Program-made: the position numbers and the translations under genes
Source of the DNA: Leishmania mexicana MHOM/GT/2001/U1103
Lineage: Eukaryota; Euglenozoa; Kinetoplastea; Trypanosomatida; Trypanosomatidae
Direction of reading: 5' to 3'
Assembly: GCF_000234665.1 (NCBI RefSeq)
Contig: NC_018312.1
Location: forward strand, 62,001 to 126,000
Length of the DNA stretch: 64,000 nucleotides
The notes under the pieces: generated by a model
Told to the model about the DNA's origin: nothing
Databases searched by the model: none
Seen by the model: the letters and a program-made list of their open reading frames with translations, nothing else
Part shown: in pieces, positions 1 through 10,025 of the stretch
Layout of the letters: every line of letters starts with the position of its first letter
How positions within the stretch are numbered: position 1 is the first letter of the stretch

Positions 1-2057
1 CCCACTTTGTGCACGTCCTCCTCCGCCAACTCCTGCTCGTGCTGCAGGCGGGCCTCGACCTCGTTCTCTGAGTTGTACAATGCCCTCGCCTCGTCCGGTG
101 GCCGCTTCGCCACGTCGAAGAAGCGCAGCCCATACTCCATGATGAGATCAAAGATGACGCCAATGGCCGCGATGGGAAGGCTCATGTCGGCCCCTACAGT
201 ACCGGCGGCATTCTCTTGCGAGTCAGCCAGGATGAGCGGCATGAAGGTGTGGACGCTCTCGGGGTTGATGAGGCACTGCAAGCATAGCGACTTCGTCGCC
301 GCCACGCGCACTTTTTCGTTGTCGAGGTGCCGGCCCATCTGAATGATGTGGTAGCAGAACGTGGGAATCGCGTCCCCGCGCTGCGAATGTGAAAGGAACG
401 CGAGGACGATGAGCTGCATGCGCAGCAGGAACTTCTCATCCCGGTCCATCTCCTCCTTCAGCTCTGTATAGGACTCCTCCGCCAACTCGCCCGCGCGCCA
501 CAGCACCTTGCGCTTCACCAACTCCTGCTGCCGCTCACGGCTCTTGCGTCCAATCGCTTCGACATCGTCGAACCCCAGGCTGTGCCGCTGTGGCAGTTTC
601 AGGCTGCGAAAGAGCGAGTCGAGCGCGGACGTGATCGTCTTCGTTGCCTCCTCCGGCGTGCGGGCTGTGAGCGGCTTGAGGGCGCGCACGGCGACGTCCA
701 CGAAGAGCGACGGGTCTTCATCGGGCACAACCTTCAAGATAAAGTTGATGAGGCGCAGCAGCGATGCACGGGTGGTGTTGTCGGCGTGTGCCAAGTAGGC
801 GTTGTCGTCGTAGATGTCAAAAACCGAGAGCAGGATACGCAGCATGTTGTCGGCGTCCTCGACGCTGCGGAACTTGACCGTCTTGGGCTCGGCATCGGGG
901 CGCGCGTAGGCGTACACAGTATCCTGAAGAACGGCGCTGAACTGGCCCAGCGGCGGCAGCAGCTGTGTCTCGTCCTCGCCTTCCGTGTCACACGACACAC
1001 GACAGTCCGCCTTCCATAAGAGCAGGCCTGCCGTGTTGATGTCGTCCAGCTTCAAGGGAAAGTGTGTGTTCGCCTTGCGCTTTCGCGCGTGCGCAAGCAG
1101 CTCCGCACTGATGCGCTCGTACGGAGACAGGGACGGGAGCACGTACCCACACGCGATGCTATTCATGAAATCCTCGCACACATCCTTGCAGTCACGGTGC
1201 ACCCAAGAGTTGGTGATCGCGGCCCGGCAGGCAATGACGACCGACGCGTTGGAGTCGTCAAGCCCGGCCGCCAGCAACTCGGGCATCTTCACTCCCTTGG
1301 CGTTCGCGTAGGCGGTGATGTAGCGCCACGGAAAGCGGCCTAGCGCATCCCACGCCTCCGCCCGCACGCGCGCCACGACATCGCGGATGCAGCGGATAAT
1401 GCCGTGGAAGTACCCCTCGAGAAACTCCTTGCGCGGCGCAATGGCGTGGAGGATCTGCTTGCGCACGTCGGCGTTGGTGTCGCAGCACAGCAGTGCAATG
1501 AGCTGCTGTGTGACGTCGCAGTCTTTTTTTCCGGACTGGAAGGCAGCCACGCTGGCGACCGCCTTTGCACGAACCTGTGGACACTTATCATGCACGCGCT
1601 GCTTCAGCAGCTCCGCGGCTTCCTGGTAGAAGTCCTGCCGCTCCTCCGACACGTTGCTTTGGTCCACCGTCTTGAGCAGGGCCTCAAAGGTGGATACGAC
1701 GGCCAGCCGCACAGTCTTCTCCATCGCATTGTGGAAGACCGAAACACTCTTCAACAGCTCAATGGCCAACTGGTCCGACTCGAAGGACTCGCGGAACGCC
1801 TTACAGAGCTCAGTGACAAAGGCGTAGTGCCTTCGCATCGCCTCAGGCGCGACCTGAGCTACCTGCTTCAGGATCAGGAGCACAACACCGCACACATCCC
1901 TGCAGAGTTGCGGCGCGCTCTCCTGGCCAAGGCTGATGAGCTTCTTCTTGCACTTCTGCGCGTGGGCGGCGCTCTGGTGCACTTGCTGAAAGATGCGGCC
2001 AACCTCCTCGAACGTGTTTGTCGAAGAGACGGCAGCGGCCTTCTTGTGGGAGCCCAT
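1..2057 (-). CDS. Condensin complex subunit CAP-G (YCG1/NCAPG-like), 3' end outside window
   Basis: HEAT-repeat subunit of condensin, which compacts and resolves chromosomes in the nucleus. The ATG at 2057 opens a frame that stays open for 685 codons to the left edge, so the C-terminus is missing (animal and yeast CAP-G proteins are about 1,000 residues). The N-terminus follows the CAP-G plan: a helical pair around IFQQVHQSAAHAQKCKKKL, then HEAT units with the family-like stretch DTNADVRKQILHAIAPRKE near residue 185. Later comes the condensin C-terminal domain region (LDNEKVRVAATKSLCLQCL and after). I see no internal stop or frameshift. It is the last gene of the array in this window, with a spacer of about 1 kb before it. 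The family call rests on residue pattern and architecture, not on a search. Confidence 0.85.
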   Translation of the reverse strand, partial: MGSHKKAAAVSSTNTFEEVGRIFQQVHQSAAHAQKCKKKLISLGQESAPQLCRDVCGVVLLILKQVAQVAPEAMRRHYAFVTELCKAFRESFESDQLAIELLKSVSVFHNAMEKTVRLAVVSTFEALLKTVDQSNVSEERQDFYQEAAELLKQRVHDKCPQVRAKAVASVAAFQSGKKDCDVTQQLIALLCCDTNADVRKQILHAIAPRKEFLEGYFHGIIRCIRDVVARVRAEAWDALGRFPWRYITAYANAKGVKMPELLAAGLDDSNASVVIACRAAITNSWVHRDCKDVCEDFMNSIACGYVLPSLSPYERISAELLAHARKRKANTHFPLKLDDINTAGLLLWKADCRVSCDTEGEDETQLLPPLGQFSAVLQDTVYAYARPDAEPKTVKFRSVEDADNMLRILLSVFDIYDDNAYLAHADNTTRASLLRLINFILKVVPDEDPSLFVDVAVRALKPLTARTPEEATKTITSALDSLFRSLKLPQRHSLGFDDVEAIGRKSRERQQELVKRKVLWRAGELAEESYTELKEEMDRDEKFLLRMQLIVLAFLSHSQRGDAIPTFCYHIIQMGRHLDNEKVRVAATKSLCLQCLINPESVHTFMPLILADSQENAAGTVGADMSLPIAAIGVIFDLIMEYGLRFFDVAKRPPDEARALYNSENEVEARLQHEQELAEEDVHKV

Positions 2058-3108
2058 GACGACCGCTGGTGACCCAGCTCGAGGGGTGCGTTCTATGTAA
2101 GCAAAAACGGCTCCACACAAGAGAGAAAACAAAAACCAAAGAGGTCTGCCAAACCGCACCTGGACCTCGCCCTACTCGGAAGGCACCGGATCGGCTGCTA
2201 GATGAGTGCACGTATCGGCGCTCAGACGTCAACTCTACTGTCTCACTCCCTCCTCTCTCTGGGTGTGTACGACTCTAATCTATTATGTGCGCTCGTATAA
2301 ACTCGAACCTTGTCTGGGGCTGGGCTGACGTATGTGTGGCGCGAGTTTTATCTGCAGAAGGTGATCTGTGGTGACAGTCGCGACGGGATGTGGCGCCCGT
2401 TCGTTTATCCTCACGCTCAACGACAAGAGGCTGGTGCACTCGAATACGTGTTGAGGTGCGTGATAAGTGGAGAATAGAAAGAGGGAGAGAGCAGCGAAAA
2501 GAAAATTGAGTCCGGCGTAAGTAGGCGCACGACGGCAGTCACGCGTCGCCGCTTCGCGTTTTCTTGTGACTTGACGTGTCCGAGGGTGGGGCGCAAGCAG
2601 CTCGCTTGTTCTCCACACCGGTGCACCGATCCAGTAACGCTTTCACGTTTCATTGTCATTTGCTGTCCATTGTACACTACATAACTTTCTGCCGCTCACC
2701 TCCGTCCTCTTTCCGGTGTCCCTTGCGGGCTCCAGCAACCGCACTGTCTCTGCCTTCACCGACCCTACAACGGCCATGCACACAAGGGACCGGCACAGGC
2801 CGTGCGGTGAGAGAGCGCGAGAGGCTCGTAGAGGTCTGTGCAGGGGAGCAAGAGGTCCACTGCGGATGACGGCAAACAAGTTGAGAAGAGAGGGAGAAGA
2901 AAGCACCGGTTATTTGGTAAAAAAATGGGAAGCGAAAAAGGGGCGCCTCATCTTCTACATCAACGTACACCGAGACGCACGACTGGCATGCGGCGCCTCT
3001 GCAGCAGCAGCAGCAGGGAGAAGGCAAGTCGCTGCCCCCCCCCCATACACACACACTCGCACGCCATAAGAGAGAGGAGAACGACAAGAACGTGCGAGGA
3101 TGGGCGAC
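2058..3108. other. Spacer (1.05 kb)
   Basis: It holds the presumed 5' UTR and trans-splice signal of the condensin gene and the 3' UTR of the armadillo gene. The plus strand is purine-rich, with a C run near 3034-3043. I see no credible reading frame or RNA gene. Confidence 0.6.
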
Positions 3109-4434
3109 CTAAACCTCCACGCTTGCGTGGTACTCGGCTTCCCACCTTGTATGGAAGTACAGCTGGCGGCGGAAGTAGAAGGCCTCTGTGGTGTCCTCCT
3201 GTTCCATGACCTCCAGGATGGCGTGGGTGACGTCTCGCACCGGCTTTAGCTCCGATGCGAGGCGGATGCACTGTACCAGGTTCGTTACAATCGCAGTAGC
3301 GTGGCTTGGGATTGGCCTGGATGCGTTGGTATACTGCGTCGCAATAAGCTTGTTCCACTCGCGGACGTAGTCGAGCAAGACAACAATGCGGGTGCGAGCC
3401 TCCGCAATCGAGACGGCGTCCGTGCTGCGTTGCTTGACGGAGGTCAGCTGAGAAACAGCGGAAAGCGCCCCAGTCAACTGCCGCTGCACGCACACGGGCA
3501 CCTGAGCGGCGCTCCCGCTGGTGTCCACAAGGAATTGAAAAAGAATGTCCGGTAAGCCGCGCTCCTCCATGACTGCTGCGCCGGCGTGACCGAGGGTCGT
3601 GTTCCATATCACCTCCAGCGTCGCCGCGCACAGTTCGCTGTCCTGCGTGAGGGGTCTAGGGAGGTGTCTGAGATGCTCGACCAAAACGTCAACTGCATCG
3701 GAGACCGCAAGAAATGCTTCCACGCCGCGCTCGAGGCTGGTCAAGCGTGCTAGGGTCTGAATGAGGTAGGTGGTGGCCTTGGCAGGTGTTGCTTCGCTCG
3801 CAAGGCTGTCGGCTATGAAGGAGACCAGCGCCTTCGGCGCCGGCAGCTCCCCAACCCACGTCGCCTCAACCCCCTCGAATGCGGGGTCGTGAGCCAAGTT
3901 CAGCATCCACCGCAGCCCGGACATATTGCTGCTCACCTGGAACAGGACGTGTGCCGCGGCAATGCAGCAGGCTTCAGCTGCCTCCGACGGCCCCGCAGAG
4001 GACGACATGGTGTGCAACGCGCCCACAACCACCGGGATGGCGCCCTCCCGAATGACCGCGAAGCAACCCTGCGGGAGGGCCCCGAGAGAGCGCAGCAGCA
4101 GCAGGCACTGATGTTTCAAGAGGAGGTCAGAGCATTGCTGCAGCGTCGCTACAAGCAGTGGCACCAGCCCTTTCCTCAGCATCTCGATCTTCGTCTCCTG
4201 CGACGCGGACCGGGCGTACAGCAAATGCACAGCCCGCGTCTTCTCTTCGGCAGGGACAGAGGGGTCCGTCAAGCTATTCATCATGTCGTCGACGGCGGGA
4301 GAGCCGTAGCCGTTGAAGACTCGACCCGCCTCACGCTGGCGAATGCCAGCAAACCCCTTTCTGGCATCATAGGGGTATCGCTCCTCGAGACAGTCACTCA
4401 CGTAGTGTCGCGTTGTTCGAGCCGCCTCTGACAT
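3109..4434 (-). CDS. Armadillo-repeat protein, radial spoke RSP14/RTDR1-like
   Basis: The protein has 441 residues from the ATG at 4434; the frame is open further upstream but only with a TTG. After a short N-terminus with GFAGIRQREAG it is built almost wholly of armadillo/HEAT helices, for example MLRKGLVPLLVATLQQCSD and IREGAIPVVVGAL, the typical pattern of a glycine start and a hydrophobic helix. The opening YGSPAVDDMMNSLTD resembles the start of the repeat region of RSPH14 (radial spoke protein 14), and its length is in the range of that family. If correct, it acts in the axoneme. Other armadillo proteins cannot be excluded, so only the fold is firm. Confidence 0.6.
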   Translation of the reverse strand: MSEAARTTRHYVSDCLEERYPYDARKGFAGIRQREAGRVFNGYGSPAVDDMMNSLTDPSVPAEEKTRAVHLLYARSASQETKIEMLRKGLVPLLVATLQQCSDLLLKHQCLLLLRSLGALPQGCFAVIREGAIPVVVGALHTMSSSAGPSEAAEACCIAAAHVLFQVSSNMSGLRWMLNLAHDPAFEGVEATWVGELPAPKALVSFIADSLASEATPAKATTYLIQTLARLTSLERGVEAFLAVSDAVDVLVEHLRHLPRPLTQDSELCAATLEVIWNTTLGHAGAAVMEERGLPDILFQFLVDTSGSAAQVPVCVQRQLTGALSAVSQLTSVKQRSTDAVSIAEARTRIVVLLDYVREWNKLIATQYTNASRPIPSHATAIVTNLVQCIRLASELKPVRDVTHAILEVMEQEDTTEAFYFRRQLYFHTRWEAEYHASVEV

Positions 4435-4902
4435 TTCTCTGACTTTATGATCCCTATGCAGGTTGGTGTGTGCGTATCCGGCTGAGGTTAACAAGACAAG
4501 GTGCGGAGATGTTCAGTGAGCATTGGGGCGCCGTCACGCAGACTTTGAAGTAAACTGGAATAGCGGTGACAGAAAACGGCGGGCGACGCGCAGACCCCTA
4601 CAGGGATTCCGCAAAGCTCCTCTTTGCAAAGAATGTAACCATGAGCGGAGAACACGCACGACTGCGTATACTTCGACCGCGTTGCCGTGCGGCGTCAGGG
4701 GAACGAGAAAGAATCCTGCACGAGGCTGAGGCAAAGGGCGTTGTTGAGAGGAACAAGAACAGCAATACGCGGTACGATGAAGAGACAACACGGAGGGCCA
4801 AAACGGCTTCGGTGCGCATGAGTTCAGCGACACCATTAACGGTCCTCCTTTCTCGTTTTCCACAAGTCCATTTCGCCTAAAAAAGCACTACTTAGATTTC
4901 AC

Positions 4903-5518
4903 CCAACTCACCTCGCGGCCTGTCGCAGGGCCCCCATCCGCGTCGTGCGAAGCAGCGCTAGACGCGCGTGTTACAGCAATGCGCCGACCCAGTCATCTCA
5001 GCACGGCCCCTGCCTCAAACGCTACCCACCCGCCCGTCCCCCCAGGTCGCCTCACAGCAGCTCCCACGACGCCGGGTCCCCACATGCTGCATCCCCCTCG
5101 GCGTGGCTCCGGTCCCCACACCAGCAGGCAGCGTGAGGGCCGGGTGGCATGCGTTCGCGTCACGCCGACGCTCGGCCCTTCACGGGTATGGTACAAGCGT
5201 GCTCACCGTCCCAGCTCGCTCCGACGCAGCACCACTCAGGGCCCGACCGCCGATATCAGCTGCTACGAATCGCTCTGGCCTCCCTCCGGCTTACGTGCGC
5301 TGACCATGTCACCACCACATGTGGTTCCGCATTGGCACGAAATAGGAGGGGAAGGGCTTCTGGGCTTCTCCCACACAGAGTGTGGGGGTGCTGGGCCCTG
5401 AGGATGCGACGCGCCGAGGAGTCCTCCCCCGTCCGCGGGGATGGCGAGGTACTCACACAAAATCAAAAAAAATAGAAAAGTAGCTGTCGTGTTTGGCATC
5501 TTACAAACGACAAAGAAA
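4903..5518 (+). repeat. SIDER-like dispersed element, copy 1
   Basis: A GC-rich block repeated almost exactly at 23981-24597 and, for its first 545 bases or so, at 54217-54761. Within the common core the copies differ only by a 2-base indel near 4964 (AGACGCGCG here, AGACACGCGCG in the others), one G/A change in a hairpin near 5387, and a base near the left end. The right end runs into an A-rich tail (ACAAAATCAAAAAAAATAG), which suggests a retroposon oriented on the plus strand, antisense to the genes. Size, intergenic position and tail fit Leishmania SIDER retroposons; the diagnostic 79-nt signature could not be verified. Copies 1 and 2 share a further stretch of about 45 bases past the tail. 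Short reading frames inside are conserved only because the DNA is. Confidence 0.75.
5368..5388 (+). repeat. Hairpin in repeat copy 1
   Basis: CTCCCACAC, loop AGA, GTGTGGGGG: a 9-bp inverted repeat with a 3-base loop, in which one pair is T-G here and T-A in copies 2 and 3. Confidence 0.7.
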
Positions 5519-6314
5519 GCCCAAAAACGCCTTTCCTGAACGCTCTGGTGTACCTCATGACCTCTGCGGTCTTTTAGAGTGCCATGCGACTTGAATGCGT
5601 GACAGAGCCCGCTCGAGAGATGCATTTACTGTTTCTGCAGATCTATCGCAACGATGCTGCCTGCTTTCGTGCCTCGTTGACGTTGTTCGTGGGGTGGCAG
5701 ACGGTTTTGTCCGTATGTGTCTGTTCTGTGAAACACAGGGGCAACAGAGACGACCAAAGTGGGGCGGTGGCAGCCCATCTCATCGCCTCTCGCCCCCCCC
5801 TTCGACCAGCGCTCGGGGCGAATACAGTAACTCCAGCGAAAGCAAAAATAAGAAAAAAGCGAAAGAAAAGAGGATGGTGATTCGCTCGTGGCACGACAGC
5901 CGCCGCTGCTCAACGCGAAGACAGAACAGAAAGAGGCCCAAGGCAGGTGCAAAAAAGGTCCCGTCTGGCCCTGTCGTGCGAACACATAAAAAAAGCATCA
6001 TGCACCTCTGGGGTTGATTGTGGGTGGGAAGGCGTCGTCTGCCGCCGTCATCGGCCTCCCATCCTTGTGTGTGCATCGCGTGCGTGTAGCCGACGGACCG
6101 TTATACGTCCTTCGTGCATGTCATTGCACATCGGTCGATAAGGCAGCGCAAATGAGAGCAGCAACTTGCTTCATCCACGCATTTTCTATTGCGCGACCCA
6201 TTCGTCACCGATGAGGGCCTACGCATGGCACCGCACAGACGGTACCGTGTATGTGTAGGGGCTGGTGGTGCCGAGGAAAGACGGGGAAGGGGGAGGCGAT
6301 ACCCCGTCACTTCA

Positions 6315-9300
6315 TCATGCGGCGCTGGTGCTGCTGTGAGTCTTGTCCTCGCCGTCAAGCTCGTCGTCGTACGCGATGTGTTGCGCATAGCCAGACGAGG
6401 GGCCAGAGACGGCTGCGGCACCGCTGCTGCCAACGCCGTCGTCGTCGTCCTCGTTAAAGGCGTCTGTGCTTTCCGGCTGCAGTGGATCGGAGGTCTGTTT
6501 GGAAGCGTGTTGCGTCTCTGCCTGTAACACGCAGACACCGTCCTCTTCGTTCCCGGTCCGGTCGACCTCTTCCGCGTCCCCAGCCTCGCCACTGTCGAGT
6601 GCATCGGGCTGCAGGCAAACCTGCTCCCGCAGCGCTTCAATGGCATCCTCCACTGTAACTCCCTCACCGGCCAGAAGGTGGTCCAGATCTTGCTGGGCAT
6701 TCTCGGAGTAGTCCAGCTCTTCCGCCGAGGAGCCTTCGCGCCCTTTGTAAGGCATTTCCTGCGGCGCGTCCAATACTGCCTGTGCACTGTCCGCATCCTC
6801 GTCATCGGTCCCCTGCCTGTTCCTTTCGCCATTTTGACGCAGCTGATCTGGGAGGTGCCGCATAGCCTCAATCACCGACTCCTGGAGGCTCTTGAGCAGC
6901 ATCAGCTCCCTGTTCGTCATCTGCTCTGCCGATGGCTGGGCCAGCTGCAGCAAACGCAGGTACGGCTCGAAGTCCTCCATGCTGCTCGGCGGGTTTGCAA
7001 TGAGAGCCGCGATAGATGATTGGAGAACCGCCTCCACTTTGCTTGGTACCTTGGCGCGGCTTGCGCCGCCCCCACTGCCGCGCAACTGCTGCAGGGCCTC
7101 CGAAATGATCCGCACCGCGCCCGTGCACCACGAGTCAGCGCGCCAGTTTATCTTGGTGGCGTCAGCGCTTGCGAGCAGCTCCTCTGTTTTACTCGCCACC
7201 ACCGACAACTCCGTCGCCGTCGGAGCGTTCTCATCTTGCACCGCATCCATCAACACCTGCAGGGATCTGCGGAAAGCGTGCAGCGCCGCCGTGGCTTCAT
7301 CGAAGTCCTGCTCCGCACCCTCAACTCTAGCGCTGGTGCTGGCGTCGTTAGCCTTGCCGCCAACGCCCTCCACTTGGCGACGCAGGAGACTGCCGAACTG
7401 CTGCAGCTCCGCCTCTTGCCGTGCTGACATGCCTGGCAGCTCAGCCGCCTCGCCCATCACGTGGAGCATTCTCTGAAGCCGCTCCGGTGGCACTGGCGTC
7501 GCTGCCCGCTCAGCCGCGAGCAATTCAGCACGCATGTCACGCGCTGCAGTCCAGACAAGGTGTGCCGGATCCTCCTCCTGCTCCCTCTGAGTCTCGCCGT
7601 TACATCCGTCGCCGCTGCGTTCGGCGTTGCCAGAATCATCACGGCCTTCGCCTCCTCCGGCATTTGTATGGCCAGGCAGCAGCCCGCGCAGCTGACTTCG
7701 AAGGCGCTCGAGGATAGGAAGCAATGCTTCTCCTTCAGCACCGAGCGCCGCACAGTCGTCCCGTAGCCGGCCCAGATCCGCGACGGTGTTGGCGGCCCAG
7801 GCGCTCCTTTCCGCTGGCAACATGGTGGTGAACTCGGCGCCTTGGATAGTGCGCATCACCGCTTGAAGACGATCAAGCACTTCCTGCGCTGATCCCGTAG
7901 CAAGGCTGTGGGGACGCATCAGCTGCAGCAGGACCTCGTTGATGGGACGAAGCAGCTCCTCTGCGGCCGTACGCTCAGAGTTCGGCAAGGACGAGAAGGA
8001 AGAGGTAAGCTCCTGCAGTTGTGGCACAATGTTTCGGGCAATACGTATCTTCCCGGCGTGGGGCAGTTGCTGGAATGACTCGCTGGTCAAAAAACGTCGC
8101 ACGTCACTAAGAGGGGCAGTAAGCTCGAGGAATTCACGAGACGCGTTGTGATTGCTAGCCATCTCGGACAGCAAATTCTGAAGGGGGGCGATGAGCTCCG
8201 TGATGAGTGTGCACTGGGGGTCGCGCGCTGCCACATCTGCCTTGATCACCTCCACCCGCTGCCGCAGCTTTACCGCCACCTTTTTCCTCTCCTCCATCGT
8301 GGCCTGATCCAGCGCATCGGAAGTCAGGAAGTCGAAGATTTTCTCCAACTGTTCCACGTACGCATCTATGTTTGCGTCAGAGCTCTGCGTCTCTCTCTTC
8401 TCACTCTCCGCCTGGGTTGCCTCGGCGTCGCCGTCACCATCCTGCGCCTTCTCGTGCTTCTCGTCATCCGCTGGGGCGTCCTCGCCACCATCGTCCCCCT
8501 CGGTCTCAGCCGCGGCAATCACGACGGCGAGCACGTTCTTTGTGTTCAATAAAAGATCCCGCACCATAGCCTGCGCGGGCGACGGCACTTCGCCCAGGTT
8601 GTCCTCCAGCGCCGCGACCCGTTGCAGCAAAGTGGTGCACAGCTCCACCTTGACCGCCGACGGCGCGTGCTGGAATGCCTCCGACTGAAGGGTGCCCTGA
8701 ATGTCCTGCACAGTCCCGACGATTACAGGAATCGGCCCGTCTACAGCACCCGCGCCCTCGGCGGCCGGCGCCTGTCCTTCCTTGTCCTCTTCGTCGGCCT
8801 CAGCCTCCCGCTCGCTGAGACGAATCGCCTCCCGAATAATGCGAAGCAGCGACTGCACCATATTGAGCACCTCCACATCCTTAGGCACGCCTGGCACGGA
8901 CCCGGCCGCGACAGCCTCGATCGCCTCCGCTCGCTTGGCCAACGACGACAGAGCCTGCGCGCGCTGTGCAGCAGGCAAGTCGCGCAGCATTGGGTCCTCC
9001 ACGGTGGAAAGCACACTGCGGAGGGCCTGCATCAGCTTTGCCTTGCCGACTGCCTCCCCGCCAGAGGCACCAAGTGCGGTCCTTTGGCGGATAGAGAGGA
9101 CTTCGAAAACGCCGTCGCACTTGCGAAGAAGGGGGCCGCTAAACTTCGGCGGCAGCTGCTCCGCAACTCGCAAAATCCGCTTTACCTGAGCCGCGACTCG
9201 CTCGCCCAGCTCCTCGAATTCGGCTGGCGCAACCGCGTCGAGATCCGGAGAGCGCAGAAAGTCTAGAAACCCGTCCAGCATACCATGCAGAGGCTTCAGC

Positions 9301-10025
9301 TTCTCCTCCACCGCCTGAACGGGGAACGACGTATCCACAGGGGCCTCGGTGTCCGCCGGCCCGGGCTGAGCTTCCCGCGAGACGATTGCAGGGGGGACGA
9401 CACGCACTTTTTCCGCCTCGGCCACAAGCGACAGCGCCGCGGCCTGCTCGCTAGTCGTCAACACCTGAAAGCTCTCTAAAAGGGTACCCGTGTACACCGC
9501 CAAGCGCTGCTGCTGCTCGGCGGGTGATGTGCCGCTTGCGGGCAGCGCACAGGTTCGCATCAGTGCCCGCCAGGCGGCCTCAAACTGCTCGGCCGCCGAG
9601 GGGGCCGTTAGCTGGGGAGTTCGCGGGGAAAGGCTTGACTGCCGGCGCGAGACAGAGCGCGGCGACGCAGAGGAGAGAAGAACTAGGCTGCCCCTCACGT
9701 CCTCTACGGCCGCGATAATCATTCGCGCGTCGCGCAACGGCACGCCCATGTTATAGAGATCATGCGCCGTCAGCCGCATCAGTGTGTCGCCATCCACTTT
9801 GTAGCGGCAGCACACAGCCACAGAGGTCTTGTTGACGCCGTTCTCACGAAGCCATGCTGCCACCTGCTGAACGGTCCACGTCCCAGTCGGGGTACCAGTG
9901 CCCTCATGTCCCTGCTGGCGTCGATGCCAGCGTAAAACACCCCAGGTAAGCGCCGCCGCTCCGGCGACGGCCCCTGCCACAGCGGCGACGATTACCGGAG
10001 CGTGTGAGGGTGGTGGGGGCGGCAT
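6315..10025 (-). CDS. Membrane-anchored SAM-domain protein with about ten helical repeats
   Basis: The protein has 1,236 residues from the ATG at 10025 (start MPPPPPSHAPV). Residues 11-33 are a hydrophobic segment (VIVAAVAGAVAGAAALTWGV) followed by basic WHRRQQ, so a single N-terminal signal anchor is likely. Residues 50-114 form a SAM domain (WTVQQVAAWLRENGV ... DGDTLMRLTAHDL ... RMIIAAVEDVR). Downstream, about ten units of 60-70 residues recur, each with three amphipathic helices, near 147-207, 245-311, 331-401, 437-504, 556-621, 638-703, 716-783, 826-886, 914-983 and 996-1059, split by acidic low-complexity linkers. The tail is acidic. I do not recognise the family. The layout suggests a membrane-tethered scaffold, with the SAM domain for oligomerisation. 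Repeat copy 1 lies about 0.8 kb past its stop, probably in its 3' UTR. Confidence 0.85.
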   Translation of the reverse strand: MPPPPPSHAPVIVAAVAGAVAGAAALTWGVLRWHRRQQGHEGTGTPTGTWTVQQVAAWLRENGVNKTSVAVCCRYKVDGDTLMRLTAHDLYNMGVPLRDARMIIAAVEDVRGSLVLLSSASPRSVSRRQSSLSPRTPQLTAPSAAEQFEAAWRALMRTCALPASGTSPAEQQQRLAVYTGTLLESFQVLTTSEQAAALSLVAEAEKVRVVPPAIVSREAQPGPADTEAPVDTSFPVQAVEEKLKPLHGMLDGFLDFLRSPDLDAVAPAEFEELGERVAAQVKRILRVAEQLPPKFSGPLLRKCDGVFEVLSIRQRTALGASGGEAVGKAKLMQALRSVLSTVEDPMLRDLPAAQRAQALSSLAKRAEAIEAVAAGSVPGVPKDVEVLNMVQSLLRIIREAIRLSEREAEADEEDKEGQAPAAEGAGAVDGPIPVIVGTVQDIQGTLQSEAFQHAPSAVKVELCTTLLQRVAALEDNLGEVPSPAQAMVRDLLLNTKNVLAVVIAAAETEGDDGGEDAPADDEKHEKAQDGDGDAEATQAESEKRETQSSDANIDAYVEQLEKIFDFLTSDALDQATMEERKKVAVKLRQRVEVIKADVAARDPQCTLITELIAPLQNLLSEMASNHNASREFLELTAPLSDVRRFLTSESFQQLPHAGKIRIARNIVPQLQELTSSFSSLPNSERTAAEELLRPINEVLLQLMRPHSLATGSAQEVLDRLQAVMRTIQGAEFTTMLPAERSAWAANTVADLGRLRDDCAALGAEGEALLPILERLRSQLRGLLPGHTNAGGGEGRDDSGNAERSGDGCNGETQREQEEDPAHLVWTAARDMRAELLAAERAATPVPPERLQRMLHVMGEAAELPGMSARQEAELQQFGSLLRRQVEGVGGKANDASTSARVEGAEQDFDEATAALHAFRRSLQVLMDAVQDENAPTATELSVVASKTEELLASADATKINWRADSWCTGAVRIISEALQQLRGSGGGASRAKVPSKVEAVLQSSIAALIANPPSSMEDFEPYLRLLQLAQPSAEQMTNRELMLLKSLQESVIEAMRHLPDQLRQNGERNRQGTDDEDADSAQAVLDAPQEMPYKGREGSSAEELDYSENAQQDLDHLLAGEGVTVEDAIEALREQVCLQPDALDSGEAGDAEEVDRTGNEEDGVCVLQAETQHASKQTSDPLQPESTDAFNEDDDDGVGSSGAAAVSGPSSGYAQHIAYDDELDGEDKTHSSTSAA

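Larger units (their letters stand above)
4435..6314. other. Spacer (1.9 kb) containing repeat copy 1
   Basis: This is the 3' flank of the SAM-domain gene and the 5' flank of the armadillo gene. The middle is taken up by the first copy of the 0.6 kb repeat (4903-5518). The rest is purine-rich on the plus strand with A runs. No gene is seen. Confidence 0.6.

Noticed and set aside
4979..5401. 140-codon plus-strand frame present in all three repeat copies
   Set aside because: Identity across copies reflects recent DNA copying; the other two frames are equally preserved and the product is Pro/Arg-rich without domains.
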